From Paenibacillus antibioticophila (GTDB lineage Bacteria; Bacillota; Bacilli; Paenibacillales; Paenibacillaceae), in NCBI RefSeq assembly GCF_000455265.1, contig NZ_HG005139.1:1-64000 (forward strand): a stretch of DNA of 64,000 nucleotides, written 5' to 3'. Shown in pieces: positions 8,329 through 19,088 of this stretch (the first letter of the stretch is position 1; the number at the start of each line of letters is the position of its first letter). The translations under genes and the position numbers were made by a program. The notes below the pieces were generated by a model that worked only from the letters and a program-made list of their open reading frames with translations, was not told the DNA's origin and searched no databases.

Positions 8329-8594
8329 GACACCTCCCTTTGGCAGAATGGTACAGGCGCCCGTATGAAGTTATCTTTATTTCTCTTAAATGTTAAATAT
8401 AGGCACTCTATACAATGAATACTTTGATAGAGTTGTTAGATTTTGTCAATGACATTTTATGAATCTGTCGATTGATCTCACTGTTTTGCAAAATAGTGAA
8501 AAAATGCGCATATCTCCTGTGCAAATCATGTAAAATAAGAGTGTGGAATTTTCATAATTTGCATGGAAAATGATGGTGGAGGTAGCTTGCTGGA
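8329..8594. other. Intergenic region between the chitinase leader ORF and fhs
   Basis: About 265 AT-rich bases separate the divergent chitinase and fhs genes and must hold both promoters. The string CTTAAATGTTAA occurs here near 8387, with a shortened form near 8256. I see no clear riboswitch or conserved operator. Confidence 0.4.
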
Positions 8595-10226
8595 ATGAAG
8601 CCAATTTTGGAAGTAGCCGGATCCTTCGGGATCGCGGAACAATATGTGGAAATGTACGGGCGTTATAAAGGTAAATTGGATTTGAGCATTAACCATGATC
8701 TGCGAAACCGTCCTGATGGAAAATTAGTGCTGGTGACGGCGATGAATCCAACACCGGCTGGGGAAGGCAAGACTTTGACGACCATCGGACTGGCCCAAGC
8801 GCTGAATGCAATCGGAGAACCGACGATAGCTGCGCTGAGAGAGCCCTCTCTCGGCCCTTGCTTTGGTATGAAGGGAGGGGCGACAGGGGACAACCGAGCT
8901 CAAATCGTGCCCGCTGATGAGATTAACCTACACTTCACCGGAGACTTGCATGCTATTACATCTGCGCATAATTTATTGGCTGCGATGATAGATAATCATA
9001 TATTTCAAGGAAATTCTTTGCAGATTGACTTAAGTCGAATCGTGTGGAAGCGCGCCATGGATATGAATGATCGGAGTCTGCGGCAAATCGTAGTCGGAAT
9101 TGGCGAAGGGAACGGCAATGTTCATGAGTCCGGCTTTATGATTACTACTGCCTCGGAGGTTATGGCTGTCCTCTGTCTGAGTGAGGATCGGGATGATCTG
9201 AAGCAGAGGCTGGCACGGATGGTCGTAGCTTACACCATCTCTGGGGAGCCTGTTACAGCGGACAGCATAGGAGCTGTTGATCCTATGCTTGTCTTGCTGA
9301 AAGAAGCGATCAAGCCTAATTTGGTTCAAACTATCGAAGGTACTCCAGTTATTGTACATGGAGGTCCTTTTGCGAATATTGCTCATGGCTGCAGCAGTGT
9401 GATCGGTACGAAAACGGCATTGAAGCTGGCGAAAGTCGTAGTTACAGAAGCGGGATTTGGCGCCGACTTGGGTGCGGAAAAGTTCTTTGATATCAAATGC
9501 CGCCAAGCAGGATTAAGCCCGGATGCTGCGGTGCTGGTAGTGACTGTCAAGGCGCTTAAATACAATGGAGGAGCGCCAAAGACAGAGCTGGATCAACCGA
9601 ATCAACCCGCGCTTATATCAGGGCTGGCGAACATGCGGCGTCATCTTGAGAATCTCGTAAAATTCGGGGTCCCTGTCATGGTGGCGATTAACCATTTCAG
9701 CAATGATGATGATGATGAAGTAGCGCTTATTATTGAAGAATGTAAACGGCTGGGGATTCAGGCTACGATATCTGATGTATGGGCAGAGGGAAGCCAGGGC
9801 GGAGTGGAAATGGCAGAAGCGTTAAGAGAGATGCTGAACAGCAAGACTGCGAGCTATGCGCCGCTATACCCCAATGATTTACCGCTGCGGGATAAAATTG
9901 AGACGATTGTTCACGAGATTTATCGTGGAGCAGGGATCAAGCTTTCAGCCAAATCAGAAGCGAAGCTTAAGGAATTGGAAAGCGGCGGTTACGGGACTCT
10001 GCCGGTTTGCATGGCAAAGACACCGTATTCCTTCTCGGATCAGCCAAGTCTGCTTGGTGCGCCGGAGAATTTTACAGTGCAGGTTAAGGACGTAACCCTC
10101 TCGGCAGGAGCCGGCTTCGTAGTCATTCACACCGGCAATATTGTAACGATGCCAGGATTACCTAAGACACCTGCTGCGCACCGAATTCATCTTGATGAGC
10201 AGGGACAAGTTGCCGGTCTGTTGTAA
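8595..10226 (+). CDS. fhs: Formate-tetrahydrofolate ligase
   Basis: This cytoplasmic enzyme makes 10-formyl-tetrahydrofolate from formate, ATP and tetrahydrofolate, feeding purine and one-carbon metabolism. Family signatures are the P-loop PTPAGEGKTLTTIGL near residues 52-66, FGMKGGATG near 95, and the C-terminal VVIHTGNIVTMPGLPK. The length of 543 residues is slightly under the usual 555-560 but all core segments are present. GGAGGT lies about 15 nt before the ATG. It appears monocistronic or loosely linked to the acetyltransferase 50 bp downstream. Confidence 0.97.
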   Translation: MKPILEVAGSFGIAEQYVEMYGRYKGKLDLSINHDLRNRPDGKLVLVTAMNPTPAGEGKTLTTIGLAQALNAIGEPTIAALREPSLGPCFGMKGGATGDNRAQIVPADEINLHFTGDLHAITSAHNLLAAMIDNHIFQGNSLQIDLSRIVWKRAMDMNDRSLRQIVVGIGEGNGNVHESGFMITTASEVMAVLCLSEDRDDLKQRLARMVVAYTISGEPVTADSIGAVDPMLVLLKEAIKPNLVQTIEGTPVIVHGGPFANIAHGCSSVIGTKTALKLAKVVVTEAGFGADLGAEKFFDIKCRQAGLSPDAAVLVVTVKALKYNGGAPKTELDQPNQPALISGLANMRRHLENLVKFGVPVMVAINHFSNDDDDEVALIIEECKRLGIQATISDVWAEGSQGGVEMAEALREMLNSKTASYAPLYPNDLPLRDKIETIVHEIYRGAGIKLSAKSEAKLKELESGGYGTLPVCMAKTPYSFSDQPSLLGAPENFTVQVKDVTLSAGAGFVVIHTGNIVTMPGLPKTPAAHRIHLDEQGQVAGLL

Positions 10227-10276
10227 TATATATTATGGAAGGAAGCCCAGCTACGAAAAAATACGAAGGAGGCGGC

Positions 10277-11470
10277 ATGATGAATAATGCTCAAGAAATC
10301 CGGCAGCTTACGAAGGAAGAGTTCGATGTAAGCATGGAATTATCCCAATATGCATTCCAGTATAAGGTGAAGCCAGAGGAGCTTGAAGAGCGGCGGACCA
10401 AATTCAAGGCCGAGCGCTTTTGGGGGGTATTTCAGGAAAACGAGCTGTTGGCCAAGCTAACCTTACTGCCTCTTAATCTTTACATTCAAGGAGAGGCTGT
10501 TCCTATGGGAGGCATCGCGGGTGTAGCAACTTGGCCCGAGAATCGGCGTGAAGGCCTGGTTGGCCGGCTGCTTACGCATATGCTTGCTCATATGAAGGAG
10601 CAGGGACAGGTGTTGTCATGTCTGCATCCGTTTCTGATCCCTTTTTACCGGAAATTTGGCTGGGAAGTGTATACCGATTATAAGAAGTACACCATTGAGG
10701 TGCCTAACCTGCCCGCCAGATCGGAGCTTCGCGGCACAGTGGAGAGAAATGTGAAGGATATAGCGTTGCTCGATTCGATCTATCATGGCTTTGCTCCAAG
10801 ATATAACGGCACGCTGGTAAGAGATATCGAATGGTGGGAGCAGATGGTGTTGGGAGACGAGAGTCATACTGCAGTATTCTATTCTGACTCCGGTGTTGCT
10901 GAGGGATACATTCTATACCAGATCAAAAATCAGCAATTCGTCATCGACGAATTTGTGTATTTGAATGAAAGCGCCCGCCAAGCGCTGTGGACTTATGTTG
11001 GCAACCACGATTCCATGGTGAAGCAAGTTGTTGTCGATCATGTGCCGGCGGATGACCTGTTACCGTTCTTGCTGCGTGATCCTCGCTGCAAACAGGAGAC
11101 GGTCCCCTATTTCATGGCACGAATTGTAGATGTGCCGTCCTTTTTGCAATATTATCGTTTTAACCCTGTGTCCTCTGAAATGAGAGAGCTTCGCTTCGGC
11201 ATCAAGGACGAATATGCGCCTTGGAATGAGGGGGAATGGGACCTGAGTATATCCCCTGACGGAACAGCACGCATGGAACGTGCAGCAACTTCCGGGCCTG
11301 GGCAAGACCTGCTTATGATCGACATACAAGCCTGGACAGCAATGCTGCTTGGCTATAAAAGACCGCTTGAGATGCATGCCTATGGGCGCCTGAATGGACC
11401 GCAGAAGGCTGCCGAACTGCTGGAGCAATGGATTCCGGCGAGCAAGACCGCATTGCTGGATTTCTTTTAA
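10277..11470 (+). CDS. Eis-like GNAT N-acetyltransferase
   Basis: An N-terminal GNAT domain, with the acetyl-CoA-binding region around GVATWPENRREGLVGRLLTHML, is followed by a second acyltransferase-like domain and a sterol-carrier-like C-terminal domain ending in a typical hydrophobic LLDFF tail. This is the Eis / EF_1021-type architecture and about 397 residues is normal for it. Some Eis proteins acetylate aminoglycosides, but the substrate here is unknown. AAGGAGG at 10266-10272 selects the ATG at 10277 or 10280 over an upstream ATG at 10235. Confidence 0.85.
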   Translation: MMNNAQEIRQLTKEEFDVSMELSQYAFQYKVKPEELEERRTKFKAERFWGVFQENELLAKLTLLPLNLYIQGEAVPMGGIAGVATWPENRREGLVGRLLTHMLAHMKEQGQVLSCLHPFLIPFYRKFGWEVYTDYKKYTIEVPNLPARSELRGTVERNVKDIALLDSIYHGFAPRYNGTLVRDIEWWEQMVLGDESHTAVFYSDSGVAEGYILYQIKNQQFVIDEFVYLNESARQALWTYVGNHDSMVKQVVVDHVPADDLLPFLLRDPRCKQETVPYFMARIVDVPSFLQYYRFNPVSSEMRELRFGIKDEYAPWNEGEWDLSISPDGTARMERAATSGPGQDLLMIDIQAWTAMLLGYKRPLEMHAYGRLNGPQKAAELLEQWIPASKTALLDFF

Positions 11471-11513
11471 TCGCTGGATAACGTTTAAAAGTTTATATTT
11501 GCTCAAAGGAGCC

Positions 11514-11559
11514 AAGCAAAGAAGACATCTTCCTCTAGAGGTTGATGTCTTCTTTGCTT
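11514..11559. terminator. Bidirectional terminator between convergent genes
   Basis: A 16-bp perfect stem (11514-11529 with 11544-11559) lies between the acetyltransferase and the minus-strand xylanase gene. A- and T-rich segments inside the arms suit termination in both directions. Confidence 0.75.
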
Positions 11560-11578
11560 AACAAAGCTGAATATTGGA

Positions 11579-14500
11579 TTATAGCCGGGACCATACCCGA
11601 TACAAAATAACTGCGGTCTCTGCTCGCGTAAGTGCGTCTTGCGGAGCAAGCTGACGGTTCTTTCCGTTAATAATGCCGAGGCTGATTAGTGCAGCTGCAC
11701 TATCCCGGGCATATTCCGGAACACTTGCCGCATCGGAGTAAGTTGCCAATTGCGCGTCACTGCTATGGTCAATACCTGCTGCAGCCAATGCTTGGGCTGT
11801 CAGGACGAACATATCCTGGCGCGTGATGACCGCATCGTTAGACAATGCAGCGAAGGCTGCTGCCTCTTGCGCATTCAGCCCTAATGCATGGACCAGGGCT
11901 GCTGCGAATTCACTGCTGGTGACCGCTTGTGCCGGGGAGAAAGACCCGCTGTCATTCCCTGTAAGAACGCTGCGGGCTGTCATGGCCCCTATGGCTTGCC
12001 CGGCCCAATGCGCTGGCTGCACATCATTGAAAGCAGGAGGTATATAGGCGGTAGCATAATTACCTAATTTGTCTGTCTCAAATACGATCTGGTTGGTGGC
12101 TTGATTAAATCGGCTGTTTACAATAGGGGTTGTCTGCATGCCTGCCTCCTGGCCAATGAACCAGACGACCAATCGTTCCGGATGCTCTTGATCCACAGCA
12201 GTAAGTGTATAAGGCAGCTTCACAACGACAGGCCGCTCCAGCGTGGTTACAGTCTCGCCGCCATATTCAAGCATGAAGCCAAAGGTTGGCCGGCCTCCAA
12301 TGTAAGCACGTTCGTCCGCGGACAGATCGGATAATGTGGCACGGCCGATGCGAATACGGAGGGCTCCTTCAGAATCAGGGTCTGATTGCAGTGAATTTGC
12401 AGGGATATCCAACTCGGCATAATCCGTAATGATCAGAAGCCCAAAGTCTCCCAAGGCTTTCAAGCTTTGTTCCGGAAGTTCTAGTTCGTAGCTGTCTACA
12501 TCGGCCTGTGCCGGGAGCTCAATAGTCAGTGTCTTTGTTCCACTCATTTTGGCTTGTGCCACAGCCTTGTTTAGCAACGAGGCAGAAATTACGGCTTTAG
12601 CCTGCTTGGCGGAGGTTGTAATTACCGGCTGGATAATCACATTTCCGTTTTGCAGAAGCACATTCTCCGATGATGAAGCTGAGGGATTTGAAGGGCTGGC
12701 CGTATTGCTATTGCCGCTGCCATTATTGTTATTGCCCCCATCGCTGCCGCCGCTTCCAGGTGTGCTGCCGGGCTTGCCGATCAGACTCAGTACTCCATAC
12801 ACCGAGGTATCCTGATATCCATTGCCTGTCGTATCGTTCCAGGCTGCGACACTTTGGCGCGCGCCATCCTTGGCGTCGTTAATTTGAAGATCAAAGCCGA
12901 TCTTCATCTGATTGGCAGGCGACACTGTCTTGAACGGCAATTTCGCTTCAACAGTATAGCTGCTGCCGCTAATCTTTGTTGCGGATACGAAGCCCTCTGA
13001 CAGACTGTCAGGATTAAAGGAAGCTTCATTATCAAAGTTGATTCTGTATTGTCCGTCATCTGCCTGATAAAATGTAGTTCTGGCGTTGTTTTCATCCAGG
13101 AAGATTTCAACAGAATCCTGCTCCCAGGCATTCGTATTTGTCTTATCCAGCTGAGCATCATTGACTTGAATCAGCACGTACAGATTTTCATCGTCCCATA
13201 ATACCCTGGCCGTGCCGCTGGCTCCTTGCCAGGCCGTCTGATACTGGTTAATCGGGACGGCCGGCGTATCATTCCAGATTGTGTCGACAACGCCATCTAT
13301 TACAGGTGTCGCGTATTTGGCAGTTGATTGGCGGGCTTCGGATGAATCGGGTTGATGCTCTGCTATAAATTTAGCCGGATCAATAACGGCATAATAGGCT
13401 GGCTTGGCTTGAAGATTCTTGTCAAACAACAGCGGATTCGAGGAAGCGCGCCAGCTTGTTCCGTCGTCCTGCCCCCAGAACGTTACGCGGCTGATCTGTT
13501 CACTATGCTCCTTGTACAGCTGCATGAGTTGGGCATATAAATATCCTTGTGCTTCGGCCTGCTTTTCAGATAACTGATAATCGCTTCCAGCCTGAATATC
13601 TAACTCGGTCACTCCGACCTCGACACCTAATGAAATGAATTGCTCCAGAGATAATCTGACATTCTCGGGGTTCGTATTAATATTGTAGTGACCTTGCATG
13701 CCGATCCCATCGACCAGCAGCTTGCCGGGATGCGTCTCGGCATACCTCTCATTAAGCTCCTTGACCATGCTGTAGATCGCGGTTGCTTTGTTGCGGTTGT
13801 CATCATTGTAATCATTATAGTACAGCTTGATGTTCCAATTCGGATGGTCATCCAGCACCTCGCGGGCGGCAAGGAAGGCTTGCTCCAAATAATCAGGTCC
13901 GATGGCCTGATACCAAGGCGATTTGCGCAGAGCATTCTCCCAATCGGTCGGATTGGTTGGATTGTCATTCATCGCTTCATTCACAACATCCCAAGAGATC
14001 ACCCGATCGCCGAAATGCTCCATGACGGTGCGAATATGGGTACGCAGGTTCTCCAACGCCTCTTCTCGCTGGAGCGGTGAACCGTCCGGATTCATATTTA
14101 GCCAGTCCGGTGATTGCTGATGCCAGACGAGCACATGACCGTGCATTTGCATACCTGCATCCAGCACTTGATTCACCATGGCATCTGCATTATCGAAGGT
14201 GAAGCTGCCTTTGGTATTTTGCAGCGCATCCGGCTTCATCGCATTGCCCGCGGTAACCAGTCCGTGATGCATCTTCAGCAGCTCGAATCGAATTCCTTCC
14301 AAATCCTCCGCTGTGATCGCATTTCCAATTAAAAAGTCCGAGGCATAGGCGTCTTTAATCGGTATCAGATCGCGCTCGATATCAACGGTGCCTGAGCCCG
14401 TAGCTTCAAAGGAGATGTCGTCAATATAGAACGAGGCATCCTTGCTGCTGGAGCTTTCCACATAGAGCGTCAGGAATTCGTTCCCCACACTGTTATACCG

Positions 14501-15454
14501 ATAGTTCCCTTCAAGCAGGACCCATCCATCATCAACACGAATCGTTTTTGGCGCGAGGACAACATAATTGGCACTGCTGCCTTCGCCGATTTGGGTGGAT
14601 AACTGCAGCTGTGAGCTTTCAGGTGAAATCAGCTTGACCCAGGCGGAAATTTTATACTCGTGGCCTTTGTCCACGTATTTCTCTATCCGGATAGTTGGTC
14701 CGTGCCAGGTCTCTGAACGTCCTTCTACCTTCAAGGCATAGCCTCCGCCATCCGTATGGTTGGCTTCGTTGGTGATGCTAAGTGTCTCTGTGCCCGAACG
14801 TCCTGCAAAGCCGCCCGTTGACTGCTCCTCGAAGGTGATTGTGTTAAAAGGCAGGGCAGGCTCTCGAGGAGGATCCTCCCCGCCTGATGAAGCTGCGCCC
14901 GTAATATGAATATCTCCGATATAGAATGGCACTCCTGCTCCGGCGTCGTTGGATTGTACTCGTATAGCCGAATCCTTGGCGGTATCAACCGTAAATTCCT
15001 TGGTCAGTGTAATCGCGCCGCCGCTGATTGCATTTTTGCCATCCAGCCATCCATAGCTGTCAACGGTCTGCAGCGCAATTTGCGCGCCATCAGGCACGAT
15101 AGTGTCAGCGTCAATGTACACAGATACGGTTACAGTGTAGGTCTGCCCATTCGTAAGTCCGATATCGGCGAAGCGAAAATCTGCGCCATCCCAATTATTC
15201 GTCCGGTTGCTGACGTATAGTGCGGCGCCATCCTCATTGCCGGCAAAGCTCTTATCCGTCACCAGGGTCAAGGCTGAACCTCCTGCTTGTATCGCTGCTC
15301 CTTTCCCGTTAGCGAAATCCTCGCGGTATACCGTAACAGGATCATTAATACCGGATGATTCGGCTCTCGCACGGCTTGGCAGCAGCCCTGATGAAAGCAG
15401 CAGGGTGAGAGCCAGACTGAGTGCAAGGGTCCGCTTGATCATCTGTGATTTCAC
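11579..15454 (-). CDS. Cell-surface multimodular GH10 endo-1,4-beta-xylanase with SLH anchor
   Basis: The 1291-residue protein is secreted and S-layer attached. Domains: signal peptide 1-31; a CBM4/9/22-like beta-sandwich about 38-186; a second, CBM22-type module about 200-350; a GH10 barrel about 360-695 with acid/base E493 (WDVVNEAM) and nucleophile E617 (VTELDIQ); a CBM9 module about 710-893; a Gly/Asn/Ser linker; an uncharacterised domain about 930-1138 common in Paenibacillus surface proteins; and SLH motifs about 1142-1291. It cleaves xylan at the surface, and the ABC system downstream is divergently encoded and may import the products. GAAAGGACG precedes the ATG and a cre-like site lies just upstream. 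Confidence 0.95.
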   Translation of the reverse strand: MKSQMIKRTLALSLALTLLLSSGLLPSRARAESSGINDPVTVYREDFANGKGAAIQAGGSALTLVTDKSFAGNEDGAALYVSNRTNNWDGADFRFADIGLTNGQTYTVTVSVYIDADTIVPDGAQIALQTVDSYGWLDGKNAISGGAITLTKEFTVDTAKDSAIRVQSNDAGAGVPFYIGDIHITGAASSGGEDPPREPALPFNTITFEEQSTGGFAGRSGTETLSITNEANHTDGGGYALKVEGRSETWHGPTIRIEKYVDKGHEYKISAWVKLISPESSQLQLSTQIGEGSSANYVVLAPKTIRVDDGWVLLEGNYRYNSVGNEFLTLYVESSSSKDASFYIDDISFEATGSGTVDIERDLIPIKDAYASDFLIGNAITAEDLEGIRFELLKMHHGLVTAGNAMKPDALQNTKGSFTFDNADAMVNQVLDAGMQMHGHVLVWHQQSPDWLNMNPDGSPLQREEALENLRTHIRTVMEHFGDRVISWDVVNEAMNDNPTNPTDWENALRKSPWYQAIGPDYLEQAFLAAREVLDDHPNWNIKLYYNDYNDDNRNKATAIYSMVKELNERYAETHPGKLLVDGIGMQGHYNINTNPENVRLSLEQFISLGVEVGVTELDIQAGSDYQLSEKQAEAQGYLYAQLMQLYKEHSEQISRVTFWGQDDGTSWRASSNPLLFDKNLQAKPAYYAVIDPAKFIAEHQPDSSEARQSTAKYATPVIDGVVDTIWNDTPAVPINQYQTAWQGASGTARVLWDDENLYVLIQVNDAQLDKTNTNAWEQDSVEIFLDENNARTTFYQADDGQYRINFDNEASFNPDSLSEGFVSATKISGSSYTVEAKLPFKTVSPANQMKIGFDLQINDAKDGARQSVAAWNDTTGNGYQDTSVYGVLSLIGKPGSTPGSGGSDGGNNNNGSGNSNTASPSNPSASSSENVLLQNGNVIIQPVITTSAKQAKAVISASLLNKAVAQAKMSGTKTLTIELPAQADVDSYELELPEQSLKALGDFGLLIITDYAELDIPANSLQSDPDSEGALRIRIGRATLSDLSADERAYIGGRPTFGFMLEYGGETVTTLERPVVVKLPYTLTAVDQEHPERLVVWFIGQEAGMQTTPIVNSRFNQATNQIVFETDKLGNYATAYIPPAFNDVQPAHWAGQAIGAMTARSVLTGNDSGSFSPAQAVTSSEFAAALVHALGLNAQEAAAFAALSNDAVITRQDMFVLTAQALAAAGIDHSSDAQLATYSDAASVPEYARDSAAALISLGIINGKNRQLAPQDALTRAETAVILYRVWSRL

Positions 15455-15485
15455 ATGCTCACGTCCTTTCGATATTTTCCTGCAA

Positions 15486-15499
15486 ATAAAGCGCTTACA
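15486..15499 (-). promoter_or_regulatory. cre-like site (CcpA) upstream of the xylanase
   Basis: Read on the minus strand this is TGTAAGCGCTTTAT, matching 12 of 14 positions of the cre consensus TGWAANCGNTNWCA. It lies 32-45 bp before the xylanase start codon, a position suited to catabolite repression by CcpA. Confidence 0.65.
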
Positions 15500-15734
15500 A
15501 AAATCAGGCTAGGAAATCCTCCTTTCTGGAAGTCATAGTAACATGATCCCAAATCGTTTGTACTTCTCCAAATTAAAGAACCTTACTGCATTTTTTTAGT
15601 TGTTTCGTATTCAGGAGCAACAGCAATCAGAAGAATCTCCACCATAAATCGCAAAAATGCCTCCTCAAAAAATGAATCCGTTTCCATTAGACTGAATATG
15701 AAAAATATGGAGAACAAGAGAGGGGTAACAAGCA

Positions 15735-17090
15735 ATGAAGAGAAGCAAGCCACTTGCGATTCTGCTCATCGCTGCCTTAATGATTCTTTCCTTGGCAGCC
15801 TGCGGAGGCAGCGGTAATAATGCCTCTAACAATGGAGGCAACACACCGGCACCTTCCACAAATGAAAGCACCGGAGGCGATACTAACGAGCCGACCGATA
15901 GTGCAGAACCGGTTGTATTATCCTTCTGGTCGCTCGGTACAACAAACTATGAGGAACTGGCCAAGGAATACACGCAAGAGCATCCGAACGTTACATTCAA
16001 GTTCCAAAATACGTCGGACCAAACAGCTCACCATAATAACCTGACAACGGCATTGTCCGCAGGCTCGGGAGCGCCTGATATTTTCATGCTGGAAATTGCA
16101 TTTATCGAGCGCTTCATTAATAACCAGGACAAATTCTATAACCTGTATGATCTTGGGGCAAAAGATATCGAAAGCAACTACCTCGACTGGAAATGGAAGC
16201 AAGCCACATCGCTTGACGGTTCCTTCCAGCTTGGACTTCCAACTGACATTGGTCCTACAGTCGTATATTACCGTACCGACCTGATTGAGCAAGCAGGACT
16301 GCCAACGGATCCGGACGGATTCAGCGCAGCGATCGATACCTGGGATAAATTCGCAACGGTGGCTAAGGACTTCAAGGCTAAGACCGGCAAGCCTTTCACC
16401 GATTTGACGGACCTGCTCTATAACGGTCTTCGTGACCAATCGCCAGATCAAATCTACTTCAGCACAGAGGACGGTTCGTTCATCGGCGATACCAATCCGC
16501 AAGTGAAGAAAGCTTATGACTTTACCGTAAAAGGCATTCAAGAAGGCTGGGTGGGCAACTGGACACTGTGGTCTCCGGAATGGCAAAAGGCAATCAACGA
16601 CGGCGACTTCGGCGTTCTGCTCGGACCGGCTTGGATGGCAGGAACCATTCGCAATGGTACAGACGGCTCCGGTAAATGGCAAATTGCACAGCTCCCTGAA
16701 GGTGCAGGGAACTGGGGAGGTTCCTTCCTGACCTTGCCGAAGGAAGGGAAGCATCCGAAAGAGGCTTATGAGTTCATCTCCTGGCTCGTAAGCAAAGAAA
16801 ACCAATTGAAATCTTTCAAGGCAAGCGGTCTGTTCCCGTCGATTCCGGCGGTATACACAGAGCCTGCTTTCTCAGAGGATAAGGATGAATTCTTCGGCGG
16901 TCAAGTGATCTCGGATGCTTACGCCAAATCGGCAGAACGCGTAAAACCGGTTTACTACGGACCATTGCATGACCAGACAGATGCCTTCTTCAAGAACGCC
17001 CTGAAGAACGTGCTTGAGAAAAAGGCTGATCCTGAAAAGGAATGGGAAAGTGCAGTGAAGCAAGCGAAGACGCTGGTAGATCGCAGCTAA
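15735..17090 (+). CDS. Sugar ABC transporter, solute-binding lipoprotein (family 1)
   Basis: The 451-residue extracellular binding protein has a lipoprotein signal (LAACGGSG, lipid Cys about residue 23), a Ser/Asn/Thr-rich tether to about 55, and then the two-lobed SBP family 1 fold (LSFWSLGTTN start, ...PAWMAG...). It captures an oligosaccharide for the two permeases that follow. No ATPase is encoded here, as is usual for this class, which shares an MsmX-type ATPase encoded elsewhere. Divergence from the xylanase suggests xylo-oligosaccharides, but this is inference. A weak cre-like string lies at 15673-15686. Confidence 0.92.
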   Translation: MKRSKPLAILLIAALMILSLAACGGSGNNASNNGGNTPAPSTNESTGGDTNEPTDSAEPVVLSFWSLGTTNYEELAKEYTQEHPNVTFKFQNTSDQTAHHNNLTTALSAGSGAPDIFMLEIAFIERFINNQDKFYNLYDLGAKDIESNYLDWKWKQATSLDGSFQLGLPTDIGPTVVYYRTDLIEQAGLPTDPDGFSAAIDTWDKFATVAKDFKAKTGKPFTDLTDLLYNGLRDQSPDQIYFSTEDGSFIGDTNPQVKKAYDFTVKGIQEGWVGNWTLWSPEWQKAINDGDFGVLLGPAWMAGTIRNGTDGSGKWQIAQLPEGAGNWGGSFLTLPKEGKHPKEAYEFISWLVSKENQLKSFKASGLFPSIPAVYTEPAFSEDKDEFFGGQVISDAYAKSAERVKPVYYGPLHDQTDAFFKNALKNVLEKKADPEKEWESAVKQAKTLVDRS

Positions 17091-17109
17091 GCAATTTATA
17101 GATAATTTC

Positions 17110-17156
17110 AAATCCGAATCGCATCAGGGAGCCCTCCCTCCATGCGGTTCGGATTT
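17110..17156 (+). terminator. Intercistronic hairpin between binding protein and permease genes
   Basis: A 15-bp stem (17110-17124 with 17142-17156, one G-T) sits between the binding-protein gene and its permease genes. The T tract is weak, so it probably acts as a partial terminator or 3' stabiliser that gives more binding protein than permease. Confidence 0.65.
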
Positions 17157-17182
17157 ATCAATGACTTCACGGAGGTGCATTC

Positions 17183-18139
17183 ATGCCAGAACTTGCTACC
17201 GCGCATCCGGAGCCGAGCACTCCCCGGAGGAAGCCTTTTCTGACGGAGACACGGCGGAGCCGGATTACGGCGTATACGTTTATTTCACCGTTCTTTATTC
17301 TTTTTTCAATATTTGGACTCTATCCTATCCTCTTTACCATTTACTTATCCTTTTTTAAATGGGATGCATTAGGTCCGATGAAGTATGTAGGCCTGAAGAA
17401 TTACAGACTGGTCACGGAAGACCCGACCTTCTGGATTTCCTTCAGCAACACCCTCATCATGGCGATCATGGGGACACTTCCCCAGTTGATTGTGGCCTTG
17501 CTGGTGGCCATCATGTTGAACTCGGCGCTTAACCGGTTCAAGAACACCTTCCGGGTGCTGTATTTTATGCCGAATATTACGTCCATTGTGGCGGTTACGC
17601 TGGTATTCAGTACGATGTTCGGCAACAACGGGATGATCAATTGGATCATGAATAATTTCGGCTTGGAAAGCGTGCCGTTCAATTCAGGCTGGTGGGGAGT
17701 CAAAATTGCCATCTCCACGATGGTCATGTGGCGTTGGATGGGATATAACGCGATTATATTCCTGTCGGGTCTGCAAAGTATCCCTAATGATATTTACGAG
17801 GCTGCCAAAATTGATGGTGCCAACCGCACCCAACAGCTGCTGCACATAACGTTGCCGATGCTTCGGCCGTTCATCTTGTTCGTCACGCTGGTATCCACGA
17901 TTGGATCCCTGCAATTATTTACAGAGCCTTATGTCTTCCTTGGACAGGGCGGTACAGGCTCGACTCGTCAGGAAGGGATCACGATGGTAACGTATTTGTA
18001 CAATGAAGCATTCAGTAACGGATTCTTTGGAACGGCTGCCGCAACGGCGGTGCTGCTGTTCATTGCTACGATCCTGTTCTCAGTGCTTAATATGGCCCTA
18101 TCCAGCCGGATGGGCGGAGATACAGGAGGTGGAGCATGA
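17183..18139 (+). CDS. Sugar ABC transporter permease (MalF/UgpA type)
   Basis: This is an integral membrane permease with six predicted segments after a cytoplasmic N-terminus. It carries the EAA loop for contact with the shared ATPase (YEAAKIDGANRTQQLLHITLP near residue 210). The 318-residue length is normal. GGAGGTG precedes the ATG. The stop overlaps the next permease start by 4 bp (ATGA). Confidence 0.93.
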   Translation: MPELATAHPEPSTPRRKPFLTETRRSRITAYTFISPFFILFSIFGLYPILFTIYLSFFKWDALGPMKYVGLKNYRLVTEDPTFWISFSNTLIMAIMGTLPQLIVALLVAIMLNSALNRFKNTFRVLYFMPNITSIVAVTLVFSTMFGNNGMINWIMNNFGLESVPFNSGWWGVKIAISTMVMWRWMGYNAIIFLSGLQSIPNDIYEAAKIDGANRTQQLLHITLPMLRPFILFVTLVSTIGSLQLFTEPYVFLGQGGTGSTRQEGITMVTYLYNEAFSNGFFGTAAATAVLLFIATILFSVLNMALSSRMGGDTGGGA

Positions 18140-18999
18140 ATCTGACCGCTCGTATGCGTCGTAAACCGGATGAGCCGGGAATCGTAGGCAAGCTCTTCTT
18201 TTACCTGTTCCTGATCATCGGAGCTCTGGTATCCGTCTTCCCGTTCTACTGGATGTTTGTAGTGGCGACCAATGACAAGAATGCAGCCTTTCATATTCCT
18301 CCGCTGTTAATCCCGGGCGGAGAGTTCTTTAATAACTTTGCTCGGGTGCTGGAACGTACAGACTTCTTCCGGTCCATGTTTAACTCGCTGGTCGTGGCTA
18401 CTTCCGTCACTGCATCGGTGGTGTTCCTCTGTACATTAGCAGGCTTTGCTTTTGCCAAGTATGAGTTTCCGATGAAGAAGACCTTGTTCGTATTTGTTAT
18501 TGCGACGATGCTTGTACCGGCTCAGCTTGGTGTATTGCCGCAGTACGTTATTATGGCGAAGCTGCACTGGATCGACTCCTATAAAGCGCTGATCGTCCCG
18601 GCTATGGTTAATGCGTTCGGTATTTTCTGGATGAGGCAATATATCTCTTCGGCCGTCCATTCCGAGCTGCTGGAGGCCGGTCGTATTGACGGGGGAGGAC
18701 ATTTCCGGATTTTCTGGAATATTGCGATTCCTGTAGTAACACCGGCAATGGCTACCCTGGGCATTCTTAACTTTATGAATGTATGGAATGATTTCTTCTG
18801 GCCGCTGGTCGTACTCAAGAACCGTGAGAACTATACGATTCAGCTTGCGCTGCAGCAGCTCTTTACCAACAAGGACGGCATCGATTTCGGGATGATCATG
18901 TCCGCAACCTTTACGGCGACGCTGCCGCTTCTGATCGTCTTCCTGCTCTTCAGCCGTTGGGTCATTGCAGGTCTGACGTCGGGTGCGATCAAGAGCTAG
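18136..18999 (+). CDS. Sugar ABC transporter permease (MalG/UgpE type)
   Basis: This is the second permease of the pair, 287 residues with six membrane segments and an EAA loop (LLEAGRIDGGGHFRIFWNIAIP near residue 175). Translational coupling with the upstream permease points to a heterodimeric channel. The two-component genes follow after about 90 bp. Confidence 0.93.
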   Translation: MNLTARMRRKPDEPGIVGKLFFYLFLIIGALVSVFPFYWMFVVATNDKNAAFHIPPLLIPGGEFFNNFARVLERTDFFRSMFNSLVVATSVTASVVFLCTLAGFAFAKYEFPMKKTLFVFVIATMLVPAQLGVLPQYVIMAKLHWIDSYKALIVPAMVNAFGIFWMRQYISSAVHSELLEAGRIDGGGHFRIFWNIAIPVVTPAMATLGILNFMNVWNDFFWPLVVLKNRENYTIQLALQQLFTNKDGIDFGMIMSATFTATLPLLIVFLLFSRWVIAGLTSGAIKS

Positions 19000-19088
19000 T
19001 CATTCCGGATGGACAGTAGTTCGCACAAGGAGTTAGCCTCCTATATGAAGAATAATAGATGCAGTAGATCAAAGGGGGAGAGCCATTT

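Noticed and set aside
8257..8420. Cyclic-di-GMP riboswitch upstream of the chitinase
   Set aside because: Some GAAA/GGC words are present, but the conserved aptamer core was not found on either strand.
15918..16805. 295-codon minus-strand ORF inside the sugar-binding lipoprotein gene
   Set aside because: A shadow of a clear SBP family 1 gene, with no ribosome site.
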